DNA of 64,000 nucleotides from Blastocladiella emersonii ATCC 22665 (Eukaryota > Blastocladiomycota > Blastocladiomycetes > Blastocladiales > Blastocladiaceae), in assembly GCA_025594325.1 (NCBI GenBank), contig JANHCV010000009.1, forward strand, positions 1,364,001-1,428,000. Reading direction: 5' to 3'. Shown piece by piece: positions 18,625 to 28,523 of the stretch. Position numbers and translations under genes: made by a program. Positions within the stretch are counted from its first letter, which is position 1. Each line of letters starts with the position of its first letter. The notes below the pieces were generated by a model, which was given only the letters and a program-made list of their open reading frames with translations, was not told where the DNA came from and made no database searches.

Positions 18625-21600
18625 ATGACCAACGACCAGCTGCGCTTCGACAACCGCGTCGTCATCGTGACGGGCGCCGGCGGCGGTTCGTAGCCTCGCC
18701 GTTGCGGGAACCGATGGATCAGCGCACTAACGAGAACGACGGCGTGTGTGTAGGCATCGGGCGCGTGTACGCCCACTTCTTCGCCAAGCGCGGCGCGAGC
18801 GTGGTGGTCAACGACCTGGGCGGGTCGACGACGGGCGCGGGCGCCGACACGCGCGCGGCCGACGTGGTCGTCGAGGAGATCCGCGCGGCGGGCGGCAAGG
18901 CGGTCGCCAACTACAACTCGGTCGAGGACGGCGAGGCGATCGTGGAGACGGCCATGAAGGCGTTCGGGCGCGTCGACGTGGTGCTCAACAACGCGGGCAT
19001 TCTGCGCGACAAGGGGTTCGCGCGCATGACGGACGACGACTGGGACCTGGTCCACCGCGTGCACGTGCGCGGGTCGTACAAGGTGGCCAAGGCGGCGTGG
19101 CCCATCATGCAGAAACAGAAGTACGGCCGCATCCTCAACACGGCGTCGGCCGCGGGCATCTACGGCAACTTTGGCCAGGCCAACTACTCGGCCGCCAAGC
19201 TCGCGCTCCACGGCTTCTCCATGTCGCTCGCGCGCGAGGGCGCAAAGTACAACATCCTCGCCAACACGATCGCACCCATTGCCGCGTCGCGCATGACGGC
19301 GACCGTGATGCCGCCCGAGGTCCTCGAGGCCCTCAAGCCCGATTTCGTCGCGCCGCTCGTCGGCGCCCTCGTGCACGAGTCGACGACCGAGACCGGTGGG
19401 CTGTTCGAGGTGGGCGCCGGGTTCGTCGCCAAGCTGCGCCGCGAGCGCGCCCACGGCGCCGTGTTCAAGGCCGACGCGTCCTTCACGCCGACGGCGGTCG
19501 CCGCGCGGTTCCACGAGATTGTCGATTTCGCCAAGGACCCGACGTACCCGTCGTCGATTGCCGAGACCGACTGGCTCGGCCTGCTCGAGCGCGCCAAGTC
19601 GATTGACACCAACCCGAACCTGGGCAACCCGCTGCGCTTCGACGGCAAGACGGTGCTCGTGACGGGCGCCGGCAACGGCATCGGCCGCGCGTACGCGCTC
19701 CTGTTCGGCAAGCTCGGCGCCAATGTCGTCGTCAACGACCTCGGGACCGCGCCGTCGGGCCAGAAAGCGGCCGATGTCGTGGTCGAGGAGATCCGCAAGG
19801 CCGGCGGCAAGGCGGTGGCCAACTACGACTCGGTCGAGGACGGCGACAAGCTGGTCGAGACGGCGCTCAAGGCGTTCGGGTCGATCCACGTCATTGTCAA
19901 CAACGCCGGGATCCTGCGCGACAAGTCGTTTGCCCGCGTCACGGACGCGGACTGGGACCTGATCCACCGCATCCACCTGCGCGCCTCGTACAAGGTAATC
20001 AAGGCGGCGTGGCCCCACATGCTCAAGCAGAAGTACGGCCGCATCATCAACACGTCGTCGGCCGTCGGCCTGTACGGCAACTTTGGCCAGACCAACTACT
20101 CGGCGGCCAAGGCCGGCATCATCGGCCTGTCCAACACGCTCGCCATCGAGGGCAAGAAGCACAACATTGTCGTCAACACGATCGCGCCCAACGCCGGCAC
20201 CGCCATGACGGCCACGGTCATGCCGCCCGATATGGTCGAGGCCCTCAAGCCCGAGTACGTGGCGCCCCTCGTCGGCTACCTCGCGCACGAGGCCAACACG
20301 CACACGGGCGGCATCTACGAGTGCGGCTCCGGGTGGGCCGCCGCCGTCCGCTGGCAGCGCACCGGCGGCGTCGGGTTCCCGCACAACAAGGAGCTCACGC
20401 CCGAGGCCATCCTCGCCAAGTGGGACCAGATCTGCGATTTCGACGACGGCCGCGCCGCGTACCCGGTGTCGACGCAGGACTCGTTCCAGACCATCTACGG
20501 CAACATCACCAACACCAACGAGGCCGACGCCAAGGCCGCCAAGGCCGCCAAGTCGTCGGCGGGCGGCAAGAAGGCGGCGGCGGCGGTCGACGTGGAGGCG
20601 GCGCAGAAGATGACGTTCCCGGCCATCACGCACGAGTACACGGAGCGCGACGTGATCCTGTACGCGCTCGGCGTCGGCGCGACGCGCGACGACCTGTCGT
20701 GGGTGTACGAGAACAGCGAGTCGTTCCACGCGCTGCCGACGTACGGCATCATCACGGGCTTCGACGCCATGAACGCGGTCCCCTTCAACGATTTCCTGCC
20801 CGAGTTCAACCCGATGATGCTCCTGCACGGCGAGCAGTACCTCGAGGTCAAGAAGCCGATCCCGGCGGCCGGCAAGCTGCAGGCGCGCGCCAAGATCGTC
20901 GACATTGTCGACAAGGGCAAGGGCGCCGTGGTCACGATCGGCATCACGACGTCGGACGCGAGCTCGGGCGACGAGCTGTGCTACAACGAGTCGACGCTGT
21001 TCATCCGCGGGATCGGCGGGTGGGGCGGCCGCAAGACATCGGCCGAGCGCGGCGCCGCGACGGCCGCCAACGAGCCGCCCGCGCGCACGCCCGACGCGGT
21101 CGTCGAGGAGAAGACGGTCGAGTCGCAGGCGGCGCTGTACCGGCTGTCGGGCGACCTCAACCCGCTGCACATTGACCCGGCGATGTCGGCCATGGGCGGG
21201 TTCAAGGTGCCGATCCTCCACGGGCTGTGCACGCTCGGGATCGCGGGCAAGCAGGTGATTGCCAAGTTTGCCGGCAAGGGCCCCGAGGCGGCCTCGGCGT
21301 TCAAGTCGATCAAGGGCCGCATGGCCGCGTCCGTGTTCCCCGGCGAGACGCTGCGCACCGAGATGTGGCGCGACGGGAACAAGGTCACGTTCCGCGTGTC
21401 GGTCGTCGAGCGCAACGTGGTGGTGCTGTCGAACGCGGCCGTCGAGTTCCACTCGATTGCCGGCGGCGCGGCTGCTGCTGCGCCCAAGGCTGCTCCCAAG
21501 GCGGCGGCGGGCGGCAGCGTGGCGGTCGACGGGTTCAAGGCGTCGGCGGTCTTCTCGCAGCTCGCGGCGTCGCTCGCGTCGCAGTCGGAGGCGGCGCGCA

Positions 21601-21908
21601 AGCAGCAGGTGGGCGAGGTCAAGGCCGTGTTCCAGTTCGATGTCAAGTCCGCGGACGGGAGCAAGGTGCAGTCGTGGACGCTGGACCTCAAGAAGGACGG
21701 CAAGGTCGTCGTCGGCGATGCCGCGGCGGCGGGCGCCAAGGCGGACGCGACGATCGCGGTCGGCGACAACGACCTGGTCGAGCTCGCGCTCGGCAAGACG
21801 ACGGGCCAGAAGGCGTTCATGCAGGGCAAGATCAAGGTCAAGGGCCAGATGATGCTCGCGACCAAGCTCGACGGCATCTTCAAGGACGCGGCCAAGCCCA
21901 AGCTGTAA
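18625..21908 (+). CDS. FOX2: Peroxisomal multifunctional enzyme type 2 (SDR-SDR-hydratase-SCP2)
   Basis: Two exons, 18625-18685 and 18754-21908, give 1071 residues. The 68-nt intron (GTTCGT donor, CACTAAC branch, GTAG acceptor) splits the first nucleotide-binding motif TGAGGGIG. Domains in order: SDR A (about 10-270, NNAGILRDK, YSAAK); SDR B (about 315-560, TGAGNGIG, NNAGILRDK, YSAAK); MaoC-type 2-enoyl-CoA hydratase 2 (about 640-920, LSGDLNPLHIDP, PILHGLCTLG); and an SCP2 sterol-carrier domain (about 945-1068, VFQFDVKSADGSKVQSW, DLVELALGKTTGQKAFMQGKIKVKG). The enzyme performs the hydratase and D-3-hydroxyacyl-CoA dehydrogenase steps of peroxisomal beta-oxidation. Budding-yeast Fox2 ends after the hydratase; SCP2 at the end is the animal MFE-2 layout, there with one SDR. 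The last three residues, PKL, are only a weak PTS1. Confidence 0.95.
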
Positions 21909-22240
21909 GCTGTAAGTAAGGTGGAATGTGGTTGATACACGCGAGTTGGTTTAGTCTCTCACATGCTTGGGTTGATTGAGGGTGGCGAACGAGTCGCGTC
22001 ACGGCGCGGCAGTGTGGCGTAGCGCGCGGTCAGGTGGGAGTCGTGCCGCGTCGCGCGCGCGAGCAAGCCTCGGGATGCATGGTCGAGTCACGCAGGCCGG
22101 CCGACCCGACTCACTTTCCCTCGCCGGCGCCGTGTGACGGTGCTCTCCTCTCCCACGCCCGCTTAAGCTCTCGTCGCCCCCGCATCGGCTGTGCTTCACG
22201 ACACCCGTCTCACACCCATCGCAACGCAATCGCCACCACC
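21909..22240. other. Spacer FOX2 to 150-aa gene
   Basis: 332 bp without a gene. It contains GTGTGGCGTAGCGCGCGG at about 22012-22029, a divergent form of the GTGGCGCARCGC word found in front of several accessory genes. A CT-rich stretch leads into the next ATG. Confidence 0.4.
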
Positions 22241-22754
22241 ATGTCGCAGCCCATGGACATCCCCGTCGTCTCGGCCGCCGCCACCACCACCTCGCCGTCG
22301 TCGCCGTCGACGAGCAGCGCCGGCAGCAGCGTCGACTCGGCCGCGAGCGTCGGGATCACCACGCCGGCATCGCGCCGCCGCCGCAGCGAGTGCGCCAAGT
22401 GCCGCAAGGAGGCCGCCGCGGCTGCCGCCAAGTCCGCGACCTCGCCGCCATCGTCGCTGCCCGCGTGCGAGCCGTACGACCCGGCGCGCCACCGCAGCGG
22501 GTTCCACGGGTACTCGGGCGCGCCGATGCGCGTCGTCAAGGTCGACACGGCCGGCGGGTTTATCTGGGTACGGTTTCTCGGGGGATGGATGGTGAGGGAT
22601 GGGGCTGACGGTTGAGCGGAACCGGTAGAACGAGGACGCCATCTACGCGCTGCAGGGCCGGCCGACGTCGTCGTACGACGCACGCGCCGCGCAGCTCGCC
22701 TTCCTCGAGCGCGCCGAGCCCAAGGTGTTTGATGCCTCGGCCATGTTCGAGTAG
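22241..22754 (+). CDS. Small hypothetical protein, 150 aa, C-x2-C motif
   Basis: Two exons, 22241-22567 and 22629-22754, joined in phase 0 by a 61-nt intron (GTACGG donor, GTAG acceptor). Reading through the intron would stop 16 codons later. The first 50 residues are a Ser/Thr/Ala-rich disordered leader. Then comes RRRRSECAKCRKEA with two cysteines, and a folded-looking C-terminal half (YDPARHRSGFHGYSGAPMRVVKV, then NEDAIYALQGRPTSSYDAR, ending DASAMFE). The Kozak context ACCACCATG is good. I do not recognise the family. The basic-plus-CxxC motif could be half of a metal site, but one pair alone proves nothing. Confidence 0.65.
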
Positions 22755-23138
22755 GCCGGTCGCTGTCGAGTTGTGAGTTGATTGAATACCCCACCGTGAC
22801 CATGGCCATCGACCCCCCTCCCCTCCCCTCCCCCATCTTCGCTATCTGCTACTGCTGGTCGGTCAGGCGGATGGACAGCCCTCCCCTCCCCCTCCTCTCC
22901 CTGTAAGTTTCGCATCGTTTAAATCGTTCACTACATGATCAGTTTCCCCATCCAACGCCTCGTCTCACGTGTTTGCGCAACGCGTCTCGCACCGGTCGGT
23001 CGCTCGCTCGCTTCGTTCGCTCAGCCACGCGTTTGTCCATCGCTCGCTCGTGCATGCATCCCCGCGCTTATTTAAGACGGTCGTCACCCCCCGCACCTCG
23101 CGCACTCCGTAAGCAACGCAACGCATTGAGAAGAAACC
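22755..23138 (+). promoter_or_regulatory. Spacer with TATA-like element
   Basis: 384 bp without a gene. It has a CT-rich block at about 22817-22845 and 22880-22905, repeated CGCTCGCT words near 22990-23050, and a TTATTTAAG element at 23068-23076, about 63 nt upstream of the next start codon. Confidence 0.45.
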
Positions 23139-24773
23139 ATGGGCCGCACACGTAACCCGCAGTCGCGCACCACCACCAGCGAGGCCGCCGCTCCGGCTGC
23201 CATCGCCGCGAAGCAGGAGCCCGTCCCCTCGTCCTCGCGCTCCAAGTCGCCGAAACCGAAACACCAACCCGCGCCCACCCCCATCGCCGCCGCCGCAGAC
23301 GCCCTCGACGAGGCCGCCGCCGCGACCGCGCGCGGGCGGCAGCAGTCCCGCTCCTCCTCTTCCACGTCGCGCCCGGCGTCCCCGGGGAAGAAGAACGCGA
23401 CCCGCGTGCCCTCGCCCAACCGCGGCGCTGCGCCCGCGAAGCAGGCCCCGCCGGCCGCGGAACCCGTCCGCCCGACCAAGCTCAAGGAGCCCGCGGATAT
23501 TGGGTTTGAGTCGGGCGCGTGGATGTTTGACGCCAACCGCGCGCCCGCCTGGCTCGCCGCGCAGCTCAACGCGGCGGGAGCGGGTGGGAAGAAGGCGGTG
23601 GCCGTGGTCAAGCAGCAGGCCGCTGTGCCCGCGCAGGAGAAGCAGCCGGTCCAGAATTCAGGCTCGCGCCCGGCGTCGCCATCGGCCAAGTCCGCGCCGA
23701 AGCAGCAGCCGCCCGCCAAGCAGTCGCAGCAGCAGGCCTCCGTGTCCGCGGTCAAGCAGCAGTCCGCGGCCGCCGCGAAACCGCACCCCGCTGCCGCCTC
23801 GACGGCGGCGCAGCCGGTCCGCCCGACCAAGCTCGCCGAGCCCGCGGATATCGGGTTCGACTCGGGCGCGTGGATGTTCGACACCACGCGGGCGCCGGGG
23901 TGGCTCGCTGCGCAGCTCGGCGCGGCCGCGGTCGGCAAGAAGGAGTCGGCCAAGCAGGCCGCGGTCGTCGCTGTCAAGTCGGTCGCCCTCCCCTCCGCGA
24001 CCGCGACCGCTGCCGGAGGCGAGGATAAGGCCACCGCGTGGATGCGCGACGCGTCCGTGAGCCCCGGCCGGTTCGCCGTCGCCCCTGTGCCTCGCACCGA
24101 GGCCGCCGCGGCTCCGGCCCCCGCCCTCAAGCAGCGCGCCGGGCCCAAGACCGTCGCCGAAGTCCTGGCGCACCACGCTGCCTCGCAGAAGACCGGGTCG
24201 CGCAACACGGTCGACGTCGACCGGTCCAAGTTCGGCCGCGTGCCGCTGTCGGCGCCCGCGCACCCGGCGGGCAAGTGGGCCGCGCTCGTGGCCGGCGGCG
24301 GGAGTGTCGGGCGCACGTCGATTTACGAGACGCAGCTGCCGCCCGCCGCGACGGTCGAGGCCGAGCCGGTTACAGAGCACGTCACCGCCGCGGCTGTCGA
24401 GTTCACGAAACCCTCCCTCCCGGGCCCGACGCGGGACCTCCCCTCGCTCGACATCGTGCGCGCGCTCGCGACGCTCGAGAAGCTCAAACGCCGCGCGGAC
24501 CCGAACTACGTGAGCCCGCTGCCGTCGCCGGTGCTCGAGACGTCGCCCGTGCGCAGCGAGCGCGCGCGCGTGCGGACGGCGATTGAGCAGCACACGGTCG
24601 ACGCGGGCGTGCAGCTCGCCGCGTCGCTCGGCATGGCGTTCCTCGTCGTGTTCCTCGCGGTCGTCGCGCGGTTCACCGTCGTTGGGATGCCGGCGATGCG
24701 CGGTGGTGGGGTCGAGCAGACGAAGCTGTTTGGCGGGCAGCTGGAGTACGGGTCGGTCGAGTTTGGTGGGTGA
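23139..24773 (+). CDS. Disordered protein with duplicated GAWMFD motif and C-terminal TM segment, 544 aa
   Basis: A single-exon frame from 23139 with a good start context (GAAACCATGG). Most of it is Ala/Pro/Lys/Gln-rich and probably disordered. Two near-identical blocks of about 35 residues stand out, at about 109-143 and 226-260: PVRPTKL.EPADIGF(E/D)SGAWMFD followed by RAP.WLAAQL. A third, weaker relation is ATAWMRDASVSPGRFA at about 298. Near the C-terminus (about 493-517) lies one hydrophobic segment, LGMAFLVVFLAVVARFTVVG, followed by a short polar tail, so the protein could be tail-anchored with its bulk in the cytosol. The repeated aromatic/acidic block looks like a short linear binding motif used twice. 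I recognise no family. It is convergent with the DHHC gene only 33 bp away. Confidence 0.75.
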   Translation: MGRTRNPQSRTTTSEAAAPAAIAAKQEPVPSSSRSKSPKPKHQPAPTPIAAAADALDEAAAATARGRQQSRSSSSTSRPASPGKKNATRVPSPNRGAAPAKQAPPAAEPVRPTKLKEPADIGFESGAWMFDANRAPAWLAAQLNAAGAGGKKAVAVVKQQAAVPAQEKQPVQNSGSRPASPSAKSAPKQQPPAKQSQQQASVSAVKQQSAAAAKPHPAAASTAAQPVRPTKLAEPADIGFDSGAWMFDTTRAPGWLAAQLGAAAVGKKESAKQAAVVAVKSVALPSATATAAGGEDKATAWMRDASVSPGRFAVAPVPRTEAAAAPAPALKQRAGPKTVAEVLAHHAASQKTGSRNTVDVDRSKFGRVPLSAPAHPAGKWAALVAGGGSVGRTSIYETQLPPAATVEAEPVTEHVTAAAVEFTKPSLPGPTRDLPSLDIVRALATLEKLKRRADPNYVSPLPSPVLETSPVRSERARVRTAIEQHTVDAGVQLAASLGMAFLVVFLAVVARFTVVGMPAMRGGGVEQTKLFGGQLEYGSVEFGG

Positions 24774-24806
24774 GTGAGCAGTGGGGGTAGGGGTGGAAGG
24801 AGGCGT

Positions 24807-26558
24807 CTATATATCACCAATGGTCTGTCTAGCTGAGAGTCGAGGGATGGATGGCTGCGGGCAATGAGGGAGGAGGGGGAGGGCATCAGTCTGAGCGGCG
24901 AGGACGGGTAAAGGCGCTCTACAGAAGGTCGCGAGCGAGGTCAGTCGACGGCCCGAGGAACGAGCACCAGACGAGCGTACCATGACAGTGCTGAGAACAC
25001 GGAACGGCCCAGCGCCGCGAGACGACGGGACCATGACCACCGGCTGCGCTGGCTCGGCTGCGTTCGTCGGTGTCGCCGCCCGTGACGCGGCCTTCTCGGA
25101 CGGCGTGCGCGAGCCGGGTGCCGACGCGCCCTGGAGCATCTCGAGCGGGACCTCGAGCGTCCACGGGTTGACGTCGAGGTTCGCGTCCGACGGGTAGTGC
25201 GCCCAGTCGGGCAGCTGTTTCGCGCGCTCCTTGGCGAGCTTGCGGTCGCGGTCGCGCACGAGCCACTCGAAGGTCGTCAGGTTGCCGCACACACGCAGGC
25301 GGACGTGGAACGCGACGAGCCACGACACGAGACACCCCGCGACCGCGAAGAAGGCGCCGAGGATACCCAGCAGAATCGCCGCGTTGAACGACCCGTGCCC
25401 GTTCGCCGCGGGCCCGACGAACGGGAACCCCGGCATCGCACTCGCGAGGTGCGGCGCCTGCGCGTGCAGGACGGCGAGGTGCACCGCGGCGAAGGCGCCG
25501 GCGTACAGCGTCGCGTTGCCGAGCGTGATGAGCGCGAAGAACGGGCGGTAGTTGCGCTGCGGGGACCCCGAGATGCAGCAGTTGAGGAACTGGCAGTGGT
25601 GGTCGAACTCGGCCACGCACACGTTGCACCGCCGGCAGTGCCGCGTCCGCGCGCCCACCACCACCTGGCACACGCGGCAGAAGTGGTCGTCCGCCATCAG
25701 CGGGCCGTACACGTCCAGCAGCGGCACGCGGTTCTCGAGCGGAGCCCGTGCGGCGGCAGAGTCCTCGACGTCCATGTGTCCGACGACCAGCGTCAGGAGC
25801 GCGCATGCCGCGATGCTCGGGAACATGAAGTACAGGACCAGCGGGCGCAGGTGCGGCTGGACCGCCGAGAAGTAGCCCGCGGGCAGCCGCGGCGGCGAGC
25901 TCGTTGGCGGTGACGCGGTGTCCGAGGACGGCGTCGGGGCTCTCTCCTCGGCTGCCGTCTCGACGACGACGGACTCGCGCGAGGCGAGCGACGACGACTG
26001 GGGCACGATTCGCGAGCTCGCCCACGTCGGCAGCGGGGCGAACCGCACGACGCTCCCCGGCTCGGACCCCGACCACAGGTTGCGCGCGGCAGCGGGGACC
26101 GGCCCGACGCCGACGGCGAACGAGGACGACGACGCCACCACGGCCTCGGGCGCCGCACCGAACAGCGGGGCAGCAGCACCGCTCGACAGCGGCAGCGCGG
26201 AGGCAATCGCAGCCCCCGCAGGAACGGCCGATACCGCCCACTCGTCGGGCGGGATGGCGGGCAGGACGAGCAGCGCGAGGGCGACCGTCGACACGATCAT
26301 GGCGAGCAGGTAGCCGAAGAAGTGCGGGTCGATGGGCGGCGCAAAGTTGGACCGCCGCCGCGGCACCGACTTGAGCCACAGCTTGTCGTGCACCGCCGCC
26401 GCGAGCTGCCGCCAGCACGCCGCGGGCCGCTGCGTCCACGGCACCCGCGGGGTAGTGGTGGCGGGTGGTGGCCGATCGACAAGGTCCCACTGCGACGACG
26501 CGGCGCTCCTCGAAGTGCCCGTGGTCGGATGCGGGTTCGGATTTGGTGGGCGCGTCAT
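24807..26558 (-). CDS. DHHC palmitoyltransferase
   Basis: A single exon. I choose the ATG at 26558 (MTRPPNPNPHPTTGTS, 583 aa); the frame stays open to an ATG at 26720, so a longer N-terminus is possible. The N-terminal cytosolic part is followed by a first TM (YLLAMIVSTVALALLVLPAI), a long Ser/Ala/Pro loop, a second TM (LVLYFMFPSIAACALLTLVVG), then the cysteine-rich domain CRVC..V..RTRHCRRCNVCVAEF and the catalytic DHHCQFLNCCIS with DHHC at about 319-322. Two more TMs (ALITLGNATLYAGAFAAVHLA and AAILLGILGAFFAVAGCLVSW) lead to the TTxE motif as LTTFEW, then a long disordered tail. DHHC enzymes S-acylate cysteines of membrane proteins at Golgi, vacuole or plasma membrane. The long loop between TM1 and TM2 is unusual and makes an Erf2/Pfa-type assignment unsafe. 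Confidence 0.93.
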   Translation of the reverse strand: MTRPPNPNPHPTTGTSRSAASSQWDLVDRPPPATTTPRVPWTQRPAACWRQLAAAVHDKLWLKSVPRRRSNFAPPIDPHFFGYLLAMIVSTVALALLVLPAIPPDEWAVSAVPAGAAIASALPLSSGAAAPLFGAAPEAVVASSSSFAVGVGPVPAAARNLWSGSEPGSVVRFAPLPTWASSRIVPQSSSLASRESVVVETAAEERAPTPSSDTASPPTSSPPRLPAGYFSAVQPHLRPLVLYFMFPSIAACALLTLVVGHMDVEDSAAARAPLENRVPLLDVYGPLMADDHFCRVCQVVVGARTRHCRRCNVCVAEFDHHCQFLNCCISGSPQRNYRPFFALITLGNATLYAGAFAAVHLAVLHAQAPHLASAMPGFPFVGPAANGHGSFNAAILLGILGAFFAVAGCLVSWLVAFHVRLRVCGNLTTFEWLVRDRDRKLAKERAKQLPDWAHYPSDANLDVNPWTLEVPLEMLQGASAPGSRTPSEKAASRAATPTNAAEPAQPVVMVPSSRGAGPFRVLSTVMVRSSGARSSGRRLTSLATFCRAPLPVLAAQTDALPLLPHCPQPSIPRLSARQTIGDI

Positions 26559-27148
26559 TGCAGTGCGCAGAGTAGCGCTTGGTTGTTGCAGGAAGTGCGT
26601 GGTCGATTCGAGCAGTGCATGCAGGACGGCGAGGTCCTCTTCCCGGGCAGTCGGTCGGGGATGGGTTGGGTCGGGAGAGCGAGAGCGAGAGCACAGGGCC
26701 GCGCTTCTCCTTGATTGCAATCGCGATGTGGCACCGCCACCAAAGATGGAAGCGTTTCAACTCCCTGCTGCGACGGGTGAGGTCACGCCGCGGACGCGAG
26801 ACGCGTTTGGAGACGCGTCGCGCCGGAGGCAGGTGGGTGGTCGCCCGCCTGGGTCGCCGCCGCCGCGTCGCGCAGCATCGCGCGTGTCTCCTCCTCCCGC
26901 GTGCGCGGACATTGCACCCAGCGGATGGCGACGATGCCGTCGGGGATGACGAAGCACGCGCAATGTCTCCCGCGAACACGTCGGCCTTTGCGCTGAGCGC
27001 AGTCGCCGGTGGCCGGGGCAACTGCAGCAGGCCAATCCGTCGGCGTTTGGCCGGAACCCGGGCTTCACTCAGTTCCGCGAGTGTCCCTCGTGTTCTCGTC
27101 AGTGTCGTGAAAAGCAAAGTAGTGCGATACATTTCAGTAATCGGAAAA
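26559..27148. other. Spacer DHHC - RIB7
   Basis: 590 bp. The minus-strand frame of the DHHC gene stays open for another 54 codons here, and other frames are arginine-rich shadows. It should hold the RIB7 3' UTR and the DHHC promoter. No further gene is supported. Confidence 0.5.
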
Positions 27149-28263
27149 CTAGTGGCGGTACTTGACGTCCATGCGCAGGAACAGGAGCCGGCGGCCGGCG
27201 GTGCGCACGCCGCGGATCTCCATGTGCGGCGCCGTGTCGGCCGTGAACAGGTGCTTCCCGTCGCGCGTCGGGAAGAAGTGCGGCCGGCGTGCGCCCAAAC
27301 TCGAAATCCCGCCCGCCAGCTGCGCCGCGAGCGTCATGCGCATCTCGTCAATGAACTTGCCCACGACGAGCTGCTGGATCACGTCGCCGCCCGCGCCCAC
27401 GTCGACGTGACGCACCCCGCAGTTCCGCCACAGGTGCTCAAAGAGCGCAGCAAACGACACGCCGCCCGTCTCCGGGTCGTCGAGCGCGAGGCACGTCGGC
27501 GGGTTGTCCGCTTGCGCGAGCGCGGCGCGAGGGAGGGCCGCGAGCCCCGCGGTCGTCGTCACGACCAGGATCGGGTACTGCGAGTGCGTCGGGCGGTCCT
27601 TGGGCGGATGGAACACCGGGTGCTCGGCCGGGATCGCGCCCGTCCGCGTCAGGATCACCAGGCACGGCTGTGCGGGTTTGCCGAGGACCGTCTGGCGGTA
27701 CTCGATGAGGTCGTCGAAGCTATTCGGTGGCCGCGGTCAGTGGGGAGGGCGGGAGGTCGCAGTGGGAGGGGACCGTACAGGACGCGGATCTGCGCCTCGG
27801 GCTCGTTGCGCAGCTCGCTCGCCGTGATCAGGATCGCGTCCGAGTGGGCCCAGCTACACTCGGGGATGGTGAATGAGCGACGATCGAGAGGTAGGGTGGT
27901 AAGCAGCGTACCCAGCGTGCAGCATGCGAAAGTCGACGCTCGAGAGCTTCGGGTACCACGGCTTCATGGCGACGCCGCTACACGGTGGGAATCGTCAGCG
28001 CTGCGTCCACGGAAGAACAAACCAAGCGAAGCGCACAAGACGCCCGTGTCGCCGGGCTCGTGGTACGACAGGTACCCGTCGAGCGTGACGAGCGAGTTGC
28101 ACCAGACGTACGGCCGCGGGCGCGGGGCTTCGGCCGGCGGGGCGCAGTCGGAAGTGCCGTAGAAATCGGCGATCTCGCTCAGCGGCAGCATCGGGTCGTA
28201 GGTCAGCGGCGCCATACTCGGCGCGTCGCTCGCAGTGGTCGCATCCTTGCTAATGGCGCCCAT
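27149..28263 (-). CDS. RIB7: Diaminohydroxyphosphoribosylaminopyrimidine reductase (riboflavin synthesis)
   Basis: Four exons: 28263-28037, 27977-27912, 27853-27779 and 27719-27149, all joins keeping phase 2, give 312 residues. Introns have GTGCGC, GTACGC and GTACGG donors and TAG acceptors. The spliced reading joins VWCNSLVTLDGYLSYHEPGDTG, GVAMKPWYPKLSSVDFRML, SWAHSDAILITASELRNEPE and DDLIEYRQTVLG. This is the RibD C-terminal reductase fold: the T-L-D-G motif at the substrate site, DAILITASELRNEP, and the late glycine motif DVGAGGDVIQQLVVGKFIDE for NADPH. Rib7 reduces the ribosylamino-pyrimidine phosphate to the ribitylamino form, the second step of fungal riboflavin biosynthesis. The alternative start at codon 17 would shorten only a variable leader. 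Confidence 0.9.
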
Positions 28264-28523
28264 TTTGGGGGTTATTGCATCTAGTTGCGTGGTGCTTTAG
28301 GGGGTGGTGAGGGCGAGAGGAGGAGGGTCGGCGGGGAAGGCGAAAGCGGGGAGGTCGGCGACAGCGAACCGCACGTGGGTGGCGCATCGCGTCTCCAACC
28401 TACCTTCAGCGACCTCGCACGACATTCTTCAGGCGAGAGACGAAAACTGCGGGTTGTATTGATCACGAAACGGGCATGAAAGCAACGGTCAATGGGCCCC
28501 ATACTGGCGACCCTGAACTGCGC

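Noticed and set aside
16588-21452. Very long minus-strand open frames antisense to PUT2 and FOX2 (565 and 944 codons)
   Set aside because: They are mirror frames of strongly codon-biased GC3-rich genes, made of R/G/V/D/H, without domains; the sense genes are certain.
26559-27132. Longer DHHC protein starting far upstream
   Set aside because: The only in-frame upstream ATG is at 26720 and adds a low-complexity leader; frames beyond that are arginine-rich shadows.
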